Below are positions 34,842 to 42,673 of a DNA stretch of 64,000 nt, piece by piece. The notes under the pieces were generated by a model. The model did not search any database and was not told where the DNA came from. It saw only the letters and a program-made list of their open reading frames with translations. Source of the DNA: Chitinophaga sp. Ak27 (GTDB lineage: Bacteria > Bacteroidota > Bacteroidia > Chitinophagales > Chitinophagaceae); NCBI RefSeq assembly GCF_012726295.1, contig NZ_JABAOB010000001.1, positions 744,001 to 808,000 of the forward strand, in the 5' to 3' direction. The stretch's first letter is position 1. Each line of letters starts with the position of its first letter. The translations under genes and the position numbers were made by a program.

Positions 34842-37800
34842 TTATTTAAAGTTGACCGTAAAGCCCAGGGCAAATGAACGTGTTTTCGGATAGATATTGC
34901 GGTTATCGATCCCTGGCGCGAGGCCATCTATAGGTAGTTCAGGGTCAAGACCTGAATACTTCGTAATCACGAACAGGTTTTGTCCCGAAATATATACCCG
35001 GGGATTAGCGAACCATTTGCTATGCACTGCCGGGATATTGTATCCCAGTGAAAAGTTATCCAGGCGGAGGAAGGCGCCATTTTCAATAAAGCGATCGGAT
35101 ACGTAGGTGCCTTTAATATTGCTGTTAGCATATTTAGCCATGGCATTACGGCCGGGCAACCGGCTGAAACGATCGCTCAGCACCAGTTCAGTGGCATTGA
35201 AGATCTGGTAACCAAAAAGGCTGCGGAGTAAAAAGTTGAGGTCGAAGTTTTTATAACGGAAGCTGTTGGCTAAACCCGCCTGGTATTTAGGTAAGCCATT
35301 CCCCGCCACGCGGCTGTCGCTGCGAAAATCGAAAGTACCGCTGCCATCCAGATCTTCAAACTGCTGGTTACCATTTGCATCGGTGCCAATGTAATGGGGA
35401 ATGTAAAACGTACCGATAGAATAACCAGGCACCACTTTCACGATCTGTACAGCGGTGAGCCCGCGTGCGCCAACAGTACCATCGTAGATAGCATCGCTTT
35501 TAAACTGGTCGTTGGCGATAGACAATATCTCGTTGTAGTTACGTGAAATATTGAAAGAAGCATTCCAGCTGAAATCTTTATGATCGATAATGGCGCCATT
35601 CAACGACAGTTCTACCCCCTTGTTGCTGATCTTACCTACGTTGGCCAGCATGGAAGGGAAAAGATAAGGCGGTGAAGGAACATTGTAATTAAAGAGCAAG
35701 TCTTTGGTACGCTTATCGTAATATTCCAGCGTTCCGCTCAGTCTTCCCTTAAATAACGTAAAATCTACACCCGCATTGAATTGCGCTGCCGACTCCCAGC
35801 GGAGGTTGGGGTTTTCATTTTGCCCTATCTGGTAGGAAGTTACCCAGCGGCCATTATCCAGCACCTTACCACCGGGGCTATAAGTGAGCGGCGATTTATA
35901 ATTCTGTATTTCCTGGTTACCGGTGATACCGTAGCCTACCCGCAGTTTAAGGTCCTGCAACCAGCTGCTGTTCTGTAAAAATGGTTCCTGTGTAATACGC
36001 CATGCCAGCGAGGCAGAGGGGAAAGTACCCCACTTCTTGTCTTTCCCAAAGCGAGTAGACCCATCCCTGCGCACGGTACCGGTGAGCAGGTACTTATCGT
36101 TATAGCTGTAAAATACACGGCCGATGAAAGATACCAGGGAGTTTTCCTCTGCGCCGGATGCTACCGCGGGCTGATCGCCCTGGCCGGCGCCTAAGTTATT
36201 ATAGCCGAAAATATCAGACACAAACTGGGTATTGCCAGCCGACATGCTGTTGGCAAAGAAGTTCTGGTAAGAATATCCTGCGGTGGCTTTCAGCACATTC
36301 TTTCCCCAGGGCAGGTTATAGGTAAAGTAGGTTTCCAGGGTTTTATTGTCCCAGGTTTTAGAAGCGCGCGTAGCAGTACCATTGCTGCCGGCGCCTTCTG
36401 TTACCGGTGAATATTTGGAATAATATAACCCGCGATCACTGGAGGCACGCTCCAATCCCAGCAACAGGTCGTAGCTGAGGTGTGAAGTGATATCGTAGGT
36501 GGCTTTGGCCGTTCCTATAAAGCGGTTCAGTGCCCGCTGGTGTTTAATCTCGTTTGCCAGGGCAACGGGATTGTAGTTATCGTTGATATCCAGTTTTTCG
36601 AAAAAGGAACCATCCGGGTTGTAAACGGGCGCAGTGGGATTATAGGCAACAGATTGTTCCCATATGCGGTTGTCCCCGTTGCCGTCGGGGTCCAGGCCCT
36701 GGTATCTATTTTTCTCTCCAACATAATTCATGGATAATCCGAGACGGAGGCGGTTATCGAACACGCCCTGGTCCAACGTAATGCGGCCAATCATGCGTTC
36801 GAGGCCGGAGTTGAGCACAATGCCTTCATTGTTGAGATAGTTGACAGAGGCGCTGTAGCGGGTATTGGCTTTACCACCGCTCATAGAAATATTGTGACTA
36901 TGGCTGATACCTGTACGGGTAATAGCTTTCTGCCAGTTGGTTGCAGATCCCAGGTCGAAGCCTGCCGGATCGATGCTGTTGTCTTTAAGGTATTGGCGAT
37001 AGGCGGAGGCGCCGAGCACATCATAGGTATTGGAGAGTTTTTCCATGCCGATATAACCGCTGTAGGAAACTTGTGAGGCGCCGTCTTTACCGCGGCGGGT
37101 AGTAACGATAATAACGCCGTTGGCGCCCCGGGAACCGTAGATAGCAGCTGCGGAAGCATCTTTCAAAACATCGATCGACACGATATCATCGGGAGGAACT
37201 GCATTGATGTCGATACCCGGGATACCGTCTACCACAAACAGCGGCTGACTGCTGGCCGATAAAGAAGAAGCGCCTCTCAGGCTGATACTGATCTTGCCGT
37301 TGGGGTTACCGCCGGGTTTACTGATCACCAGGCCAGCTACTTTTCCTTGTAACACCTGTACCGGGTTGCTGATGATGCCTTTATTGAACTCTTTGGGCGT
37401 TACGCTGGCGATAGAGCCGGTGAGGTCTTTTTTCTGTGTAACACCATAACCAATCACCACCACTTCCGTCAGTGCACTGGATGATTTTTTTAACTGTACT
37501 TCCATATTGGCTTTGGCAGGCAGTTCCAGTGGCTCATATCCTACATAGCGAAACAGCAGGATGCCATCGGCTGGCGCATCGAGGGAAAAGTTACCGTTGG
37601 CATCGGTGACCGTACCGACAGCCGTACCTTTCACCTGTATGGTAACGCCGGGCAGGGCGGCCTGATCGTCGATGCCGGTAACGCGGCCTTTGACTTTTAT
37701 ATTCTCCCAACGGGTATTTTCCGGGATGATCACCACCAGTTGCCCTTCCAGTTCTTTATAGGTAAAGCCGGTGCCGGCCAATACCTTCTCCAGTACCGTT

Positions 37801-38081
37801 GGCAGGGGTGCTTCCCAGGTATTGACACTCACGCGCTGTTGCAGGTCTACCTTACGGTTGCTGTACAAAAAGCGAACATCCGACTGTCCCGCAATGCGGT
37901 CCAGCACCTTTTTCAGCTCTGTATCTTTCAGGTTAAGGGTGATGCGCTTTTGGGAATACCCGGTAGCAGCCACCTGCATACAGGAAAACAAAACAATAAA
38001 GAATGATAGCTTCATAATGATCAAATACTTGCGCATAGCCGTTTTTCGCCGGCATGCATCCGATTGGTTGACTTTTTCCAT
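34842..38081 (-). CDS. SusC/RagA-family TonB-linked outer-membrane protein with STN domain
   Basis: About 1,079 residues from the chosen start MEKVNQSDACRRKTAMRKYL; an ATG 17 codons earlier is possible but atypical. A long signal sequence (LSFFIVLFSCMQVAATGYSQ) precedes an STN (secretin/TonB N-terminal) domain at about 50-110, a carboxypeptidase-like beta-sandwich (about 130-205), a TonB plug with the SusC hallmark VVVIGYGVTQKKDLTGSIAS and the barrel. The STN domain is the part that contacts an anti-sigma (FecR) protein, which is encoded next to it. Function: TonB-driven uptake of a large ligand, probably an oligosaccharide or peptide, with surface signalling to the FecI-type sigma factor. 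Confidence 0.93.
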   Translation of the reverse strand: MEKVNQSDACRRKTAMRKYLIIMKLSFFIVLFSCMQVAATGYSQKRITLNLKDTELKKVLDRIAGQSDVRFLYSNRKVDLQQRVSVNTWEAPLPTVLEKVLAGTGFTYKELEGQLVVIIPENTRWENIKVKGRVTGIDDQAALPGVTIQVKGTAVGTVTDANGNFSLDAPADGILLFRYVGYEPLELPAKANMEVQLKKSSSALTEVVVIGYGVTQKKDLTGSIASVTPKEFNKGIISNPVQVLQGKVAGLVISKPGGNPNGKISISLRGASSLSASSQPLFVVDGIPGIDINAVPPDDIVSIDVLKDASAAAIYGSRGANGVIIVTTRRGKDGASQVSYSGYIGMEKLSNTYDVLGASAYRQYLKDNSIDPAGFDLGSATNWQKAITRTGISHSHNISMSGGKANTRYSASVNYLNNEGIVLNSGLERMIGRITLDQGVFDNRLRLGLSMNYVGEKNRYQGLDPDGNGDNRIWEQSVAYNPTAPVYNPDGSFFEKLDINDNYNPVALANEIKHQRALNRFIGTAKATYDITSHLSYDLLLGLERASSDRGLYYSKYSPVTEGAGSNGTATRASKTWDNKTLETYFTYNLPWGKNVLKATAGYSYQNFFANSMSAGNTQFVSDIFGYNNLGAGQGDQPAVASGAEENSLVSFIGRVFYSYNDKYLLTGTVRRDGSTRFGKDKKWGTFPSASLAWRITQEPFLQNSSWLQDLKLRVGYGITGNQEIQNYKSPLTYSPGGKVLDNGRWVTSYQIGQNENPNLRWESAAQFNAGVDFTLFKGRLSGTLEYYDKRTKDLLFNYNVPSPPYLFPSMLANVGKISNKGVELSLNGAIIDHKDFSWNASFNISRNYNEILSIANDQFKSDAIYDGTVGARGLTAVQIVKVVPGYSIGTFYIPHYIGTDANGNQQFEDLDGSGTFDFRSDSRVAGNGLPKYQAGLANSFRYKNFDLNFLLRSLFGYQIFNATELVLSDRFSRLPGRNAMAKYANSNIKGTYVSDRFIENGAFLRLDNFSLGYNIPAVHSKWFANPRVYISGQNLFVITKYSGLDPELPIDGLAPGIDNRNIYPKTRSFALGFTVNFK

Positions 38082-38107
38082 AAATTTGTGATAACGGGTG
38101 ATAAAAT

Positions 38108-38196
38108 AGCAAAGCCCTGCCGTCTGTTGCAAGAGGGGCCGGCGCTTTGCTGATTTGCCTTACACAGGAAATGTTTGCAGCATTTCCTGTTTTTTT
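38108..38196. other. Two stacked hairpins between FecR and SusC genes
   Basis: AGCAAAGC (38108-38115) and GCTTTGCT (38144-38151) form one dyad. ACAGGAAATG (38164-38173) pairs perfectly with CATTTCCTGT (38181-38190) around a 7-nt loop and is followed on the plus strand by six T residues. Both lie in the 175-bp gap between the anti-sigma gene and the SusC start, where they could stop antisense transcription or modulate read-through into susCD. Confidence 0.5.
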
Positions 38197-38255
38197 CATT
38201 GGACTGTGTTACAGGTTTTTAGTTTTTCATAAACGCTTTTTAGGTGAACGTGTAT

Positions 38256-39299
38256 TTAATATATAATGATCTGCGTGCCTTTATTTTCAAAGTGAAAATC
38301 CTCCGTCAACTGTAACGCTTGCAAGGCTTGTGTAACCGATTCGGAAGCAAAAGAACCGCTGAATACATACTGTTTTACGGCGTCGTTCCGGAACACGATC
38401 TGCACTCCATACCAGCGTTCGAGCAAAATGCCCAGCTGTTGGAAGTTGACCGAATCGAACTGCAGACGATTACTTACCCAGGCGGTTTCCCGTATTGTAC
38501 TGTCCAACGCCGGCAGCATACCCGCTTTGGCGACGACGGCTTTGGACACCACCGGTTTTATTTCCAGCTTTCCTGCCGGTAGTTCCCGGAGCTGGTCACG
38601 CGCTACTGCAATCTTTTCGTAGGGTCGTAGCCGTATTTTATTATCGGGCGTTTTATCGGTGTATACTTCCACTGCTCCCTGCAACAGGGTGGTTTCAAAC
38701 AGGGCATCCCCGGGATAGGCCTTTACATTAAAGGCAGTACCCAGGGCGTGTATATTGAGATGAGCGGCATGTACCGTAAAAGGGCGGGCCGCATCAGGCG
38801 CTACTTCAAAGTAAGCCTCCCCTTCCAGCCAAATCTCCCGGCGATAGGCATTCAATTGACAGGTAAGGCGACTGGAAGCATTCAGGTGTACGATGCTACC
38901 ATCGCTGAGAATGACTTGCCGGCGTTCTCCATTGCGGGTAGCCACCAATGCCTCGCCGGCAGCGGATTGCCCGCTGTGCCACCAGGCCTGGTAACTGAGT
39001 GCACCCAGCAAGCCAGCTACGGCCGCCGCCGCCGCCCACTTCCACCAACGCATCCGCTTTACCACCGGCATATTATCTGTTTCTACAGGCGCCAGGGCTG
39101 TTGCCATCATTTTATCAAAAGCACCAGGAGCAGGTACTTCCGGCGTTGGCGCCGACTGCCAGTATTGCTCCAGCAAACCAAGCTCCGTTCTCCACTCAGG
39201 GTGTTGCTCCAATAACGCCGCCAACTCCTGCTGCCCGCTCTTATCCAGCGTGCCGCTCAGTTTAGCGGTGATTAATTCATCCAGGCGATGCGCATTCAT
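38256..39299 (-). CDS. FecR-family anti-sigma factor
   Basis: 347 residues. The cytoplasmic N-terminal region (about 1-80) contains MNAHRLDELITAKLSGTLDK, then one membrane helix at about 86-106 (WWKWAAAAAVAGLLGALSYQ), a periplasmic FecR domain (about 118-215: RNGERRQVILSDGSIVHLNA, GEAYFEVAPDAARPFTVH, LNIHALGTAFNVKAYPGD) and a C-terminal DUF4974-type domain (about 275-345). It holds the FecI-type sigma factor inactive until the SusC protein's STN domain signals ligand occupancy. It starts 86 bp after the sigma gene stop. Confidence 0.93.
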   Translation of the reverse strand: MNAHRLDELITAKLSGTLDKSGQQELAALLEQHPEWRTELGLLEQYWQSAPTPEVPAPGAFDKMMATALAPVETDNMPVVKRMRWWKWAAAAAVAGLLGALSYQAWWHSGQSAAGEALVATRNGERRQVILSDGSIVHLNASSRLTCQLNAYRREIWLEGEAYFEVAPDAARPFTVHAAHLNIHALGTAFNVKAYPGDALFETTLLQGAVEVYTDKTPDNKIRLRPYEKIAVARDQLRELPAGKLEIKPVVSKAVVAKAGMLPALDSTIRETAWVSNRLQFDSVNFQQLGILLERWYGVQIVFRNDAVKQYVFSGSFASESVTQALQALQLTEDFHFENKGTQIIIY

Positions 39300-39385
39300 G
39301 TAAGATTGGTTTAATCGACAAAGAGTACCTTACCGGGATAGACACCAGGATGGAGACAATTACTTACAAGTGGAGAAAAAATTTT

Positions 39386-39958
39386 TCAGCGGCCGGAGAT
39401 GGGCTGGTTAAAACCGCCGCCATATTGATGCAATGCCTGCCGCAGGCGACCGGTAGCCCTCACCAGCTGGGTTTCTACCGTGCGGGGAGAAATACCCAGG
39501 ATATCCGCCACTTCTTTGTACTTAAATCCTTCTTCCCGTACCAACCGGAAAATGGTCCGCCCCTGGGGAGAGAGATTTTCCACCGCCCTATCCAGCCACT
39601 GCTGCATTTCTTTCCATTCCAGCTGCGGATGCACTTCATCGAATGGAAGGGCATCTTCTTCTTCCAGCTGCAGCCACTGGTGCTTTTGCTGATCGCGGTG
39701 ATGGTTATAACAACGGTTACGTACAGCCGTATATAAATAAGTTTTAAAATACAGGATGGGGTCCGTTTGTTTCCTGTTTTTCCAGAGCTGAATAAAAACA
39801 TCTGCTACCAGTTCTTCCGCCGCTTCCCGGCTGATCGTCAGGTCCATGGCAAACCGCACTAATCCTGTGTAAAAATGATTAAACAGCTGGCGGAACGACT
39901 GTTGATCGTCCTCCATACAAACAGCTTTCCACAGTGCCTTTAAATCGATTCCTGGCAT
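39386..39958 (-). CDS. RNA polymerase sigma-70 factor, ECF (FecI-like, Bacteroidota type)
   Basis: 190 residues. Region 2 is visible from about residue 21 (FRQLFNHFYTGLVRFAMDLT, DVFIQLWKNRKQ) and region 4 from about 128 (LSPQGRTIFRLVREEGFKYK, EVADILGISPRTVETQL). The early D-D-x-x-S-F-R-x-L-F-N start is characteristic of Bacteroidota FecI-like sigma factors paired with FecR. It would direct transcription of the adjacent susCD genes once released. The divergent protease gene lies 226 bp away, and hairpin repeat copy B fills the gap between them. Confidence 0.93.
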   Translation of the reverse strand: MPGIDLKALWKAVCMEDDQQSFRQLFNHFYTGLVRFAMDLTISREAAEELVADVFIQLWKNRKQTDPILYFKTYLYTAVRNRCYNHHRDQQKHQWLQLEEEDALPFDEVHPQLEWKEMQQWLDRAVENLSPQGRTIFRLVREEGFKYKEVADILGISPRTVETQLVRATGRLRQALHQYGGGFNQPISGR

Positions 39959-39980
39959 AGACCGTCAAAATAGGCAATTA

Positions 39981-40095
39981 AGCGCATAAAGCGGAAAGCA
40001 TAAGGCAAAAAGCTATTGCAGAGAATGATTTTAGCCGGGTATTTCTTCGTCATTCACGTCAGTAGCTTTTACCTTATGCTTCCGCTTTATGCTCC
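39981..40095. repeat. Long-hairpin intergenic repeat, copy B
   Basis: The left arm (GCATAAAGCGGAAAGCATAA, then GGCAAAAAGCTATTGCAG) and right arm (40050-40095) are complementary over about 45 bp with a few mismatches; the loop is about 22 nt. Same family as 6909-7014 and 52277-52399. Unlike those, this copy lies between divergent genes, close to the sigma factor's 5' end, so it is not simply a terminator. Confidence 0.78.
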
Positions 40096-40184
40096 TTTCA
40101 GCTATCTTGTCATAAAAAATAGCCGATAAAATGCCAAAACGACATCTGCAATAAACTGGAAATATATTTGACCCGCTAAAGATT

Positions 40185-41186
40185 ATGGATAACTCAATTT
40201 CATTTCTTACGCATCAGGCGTCGAAAGACAGGAGTTTATTAGATGCCTATTCTCAGACTGTTACCGGTGTGGTAGGCACGGTAGCTGAATCTGTGGTACA
40301 TATAGAAGTACAGAAAAAGATAAAGACAAATGATCCGCGAACGCGGGATAAGCGGCCGCAAACGGGTGCCGGTTCCGGCTTTGTTATTTCCTCCGATGGC
40401 TTTGTTATTACCAATCACCACGTCATAGAAAATGCCGGCAGCATCCGGGTATCTTTTGCCGACGGCCGTAAAGTGGCAGCAGAGGTCAAAGGAACCGACC
40501 CTTCTACCGACATTGCGGTGTTGAAAATTGATGAAACGGGGCTAAAAGCCATGCAGCTGGCGGATTCGTCTGCGTTGCAGGTAGGGCAGATCGCGATCGC
40601 CATCGGTAATCCAATGGGATTACAACATACCGTTACAGCAGGCGTAGTCAGCGCCCTCGGGCGTACGCTGCGTGCCGCCAACGGCCGGCTGATCGACAAC
40701 GTTATTCAAACGGATGCTGCGCTTAATCCCGGCAACAGCGGCGGGCCACTGGTTAATTCGGCAGGTCATGTAATTGGCGTTAACACGGCGGTAATTGCCG
40801 CGGCACAAGGTCTTTGTTTTGCCATCTCCTCTAACCTGGCCGCACAGATAGCCGGGCAGCTGATCCTGCATGGCAAAATCAGGAGAGCCCAGCTGGGAAT
40901 AGCAGCTCAACCGGTAAACCTCAGCAGTCGTATGATTGCCGCCAACAAACTGACTACCCAAACGGGCGTATACATTTTTGAAATTGTACCAGACGGAAAT
41001 TTCTATAACAGCGAACTGCATATCGGTGATATCATTGTTGCCTTCGACCAGCAACCCGTAGCCGCTGTGGATGATCTCCATCTCCTGCTCTCTGAAAAAC
41101 AAATCGGCAGAAGGATACCGGTCACTATTTTGAGAAATGGCGCCAAACACGTGGTGGAAGTAATTCCCGGGGAAATCAACCAGTAA
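40185..41186 (+). CDS. HtrA/DegP-like serine protease with one PDZ domain, no signal peptide
   Basis: 333 residues. Trypsin-like domain about 25-235 with the triad H79 (FVITNHHVIENAG), D109 (STDIAVLKID) and S185 (NPGNSGGPLVNSAG). A C-terminal PDZ domain (about 240-330) contains GVYIFEIVPDGNFYNSELHI and DIIVAFDQQPVAAVDDLH. The N terminus (MDNSISFLTHQASKDRSLLD) has no hydrophobic segment, so a cytoplasmic location is suggested, unlike most periplasmic DegP homologues; an atypical start cannot be excluded. TATATTTG at 40163-40170 resembles a -7 promoter box. A bidirectional terminator follows. Not obviously linked to the neighbouring sigma locus. Confidence 0.87.
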   Translation: MDNSISFLTHQASKDRSLLDAYSQTVTGVVGTVAESVVHIEVQKKIKTNDPRTRDKRPQTGAGSGFVISSDGFVITNHHVIENAGSIRVSFADGRKVAAEVKGTDPSTDIAVLKIDETGLKAMQLADSSALQVGQIAIAIGNPMGLQHTVTAGVVSALGRTLRAANGRLIDNVIQTDAALNPGNSGGPLVNSAGHVIGVNTAVIAAAQGLCFAISSNLAAQIAGQLILHGKIRRAQLGIAAQPVNLSSRMIAANKLTTQTGVYIFEIVPDGNFYNSELHIGDIIVAFDQQPVAAVDDLHLLLSEKQIGRRIPVTILRNGAKHVVEVIPGEINQ

Positions 41187-41195
41187 TAAGATGTC

Positions 41196-41238
41196 AAAAA
41201 AAATGGGGGCGTTCCCGCAACGGAAACGCCCCATTTTT
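41196..41238. terminator. Bidirectional terminator between protease and nucleotide-sugar dehydrogenase genes
   Basis: GGGGCGTTCC pairs with GGAAACGCCCC (one-base bulge) around a short loop, flanked by an A run on the left and a T run on the right, so it is competent in both directions between these convergent genes. Confidence 0.85.
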
Positions 41239-41259
41239 CATTTGCTATCGCAATTATTT

Positions 41260-42567
41260 TTATAGTCTTCCATCTACCAACTCCCGGTCTATACAGGCCT
41301 TGGTATCGAAGATAACGCCATTGTTGCGCCGGTGCTTTGCGTAGTCGAAGCTCAGGAATTCTTTATGTGCCACCGCCACAATAATGGCATCATACACCGC
41401 TCCTTCTTCAATCGCACCAATGATCTTCAGTCCATACTCTTCTTCCACTTCTTTGGGATCGGCCCAGGGATCATAAATATCTACTTCCAACCCAAACTGT
41501 TTCAGCTCATCATATATATCTACCACCCGTGTGTTCCGCACGTCCGGGCAATTTTCCTTGAAGGTAATACCCATGATCAACGCTTTGGAACCCTTAATCT
41601 TATGGTCTTTGTCGATCATCAGCTTCACCACTTTGTTGGCTACAAAGTGACCGATATGGTCGTTTACCCGGCGGCCCGATAAGATTACCTGTGGATGATA
41701 TCCCAATGATTCTGCCTTATGCGCCAGGTAATACGGGTCTACTCCTATACAGTGACCACCTACTAACCCCGGCTTGTATTTCAGGAAATTCCATTTGGTC
41801 CCGGCAGCCTCAATTACATCATTGGTATCAATACCAATTTTGTCGAAGATCAACGCGAGCTCATTTACAAAGGAAATATTCACATCGCGCTGAGCATTCT
41901 CAATGGCTTTGGAAGCTTCCGCTACCTTCAGGCTGGGCGCTTTATGGGTACCTGCTGTGATAATGGAACCATATAGCGCATCTACCTTATCGGCGATGGC
42001 CGGCGTAGAACCACTGGTCACCTTTTTTATTTTAGTCAGCGTGTTCACTTTATCTCCCGGGTTGATACGTTCCGGCGAATAGCCCACAAAAAAGTCAGTA
42101 TTATACACCAGGCCGGAAGTCTTTTCCAGTACCGGAACACAGTCTTCTTCTGTACAGCCCGGGTAAACGGTGGATTCATAAATGACCAGGTCTCCTTTCT
42201 TCAATATCTTTCCCAACATTTCAGAGGCTTTCAGGAGCGGGCCTAAGTCCGGCGCCTTAAAAGCATCTATGGGTGTAGGCACGGTTACAATAAAAACATT
42301 GTATTTGCTCAGATCTGCAGTGTCGGAGGAAAAGGAAAGTCCGAGCGGCCCATGGGTTTTCAATTCCATCACCGTCTTCAGGTCTTCCATATTGGCTTCC
42401 CGGGTACGGTCGGCGCCCGCCGCCAATTCGGTTACCCGTTCCCGGTTAATGTCAAATCCCAACACATCGTATTTTCTGCCAAACTCAATGGCCAGTGGTA
42501 ATCCAACATATCCCAGGCCAATAACTGCCAAATGTATATTCTCCAGGCTTTGAATATTCGTCACCAT
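41260..42567 (-). CDS. Nucleotide-sugar dehydrogenase (TviB/WbpO-like UDP-HexNAc 6-dehydrogenase)
   Basis: 435 residues. N-terminal NAD-binding motif AVIGLGYVGLPLAIEFGRKY, conserved GYSPERINPGD and active-site Cys C273 in GGHCIGVDPYYLAHKAE. Three-domain architecture of the UDP-glucose/GDP-mannose dehydrogenase family; the early I-G-L-G-Y-V-G-L-P and V-G-Y-S-P-E-R-I-N-P-G blocks resemble the TviB/WbpO type that oxidises C6 of UDP-N-acetylhexosamine to the uronic acid for capsule or O-polysaccharide. An AGGAGG sequence lies about 11 bp upstream of the ATG, uncommon in this phylum, and a small hairpin (CCCTG/CAGGG) precedes it. No other polysaccharide gene is adjacent, so it may serve a distant locus. 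Confidence 0.88.
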   Translation of the reverse strand: MVTNIQSLENIHLAVIGLGYVGLPLAIEFGRKYDVLGFDINRERVTELAAGADRTREANMEDLKTVMELKTHGPLGLSFSSDTADLSKYNVFIVTVPTPIDAFKAPDLGPLLKASEMLGKILKKGDLVIYESTVYPGCTEEDCVPVLEKTSGLVYNTDFFVGYSPERINPGDKVNTLTKIKKVTSGSTPAIADKVDALYGSIITAGTHKAPSLKVAEASKAIENAQRDVNISFVNELALIFDKIGIDTNDVIEAAGTKWNFLKYKPGLVGGHCIGVDPYYLAHKAESLGYHPQVILSGRRVNDHIGHFVANKVVKLMIDKDHKIKGSKALIMGITFKENCPDVRNTRVVDIYDELKQFGLEVDIYDPWADPKEVEEEYGLKIIGAIEEGAVYDAIIVAVAHKEFLSFDYAKHRRNNGVIFDTKACIDRELVDGRL

Positions 42568-42673
42568 ATAGTATTTAAATCCTCCTTTTGTTTTTACCCT
42601 GCCTTTTCAGGGCAAAATAGCGATCAATACACGAATATACATAATATCACAATGTGACTTCCAGGGGCGCTGC

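Noticed and set aside
33337..38081. The SusC/SusD locus with its sigma/anti-sigma genes as novel
   Set aside because: Gene order and domains are the standard Bacteroidota arrangement; only the intergenic hairpins were kept as a finding.
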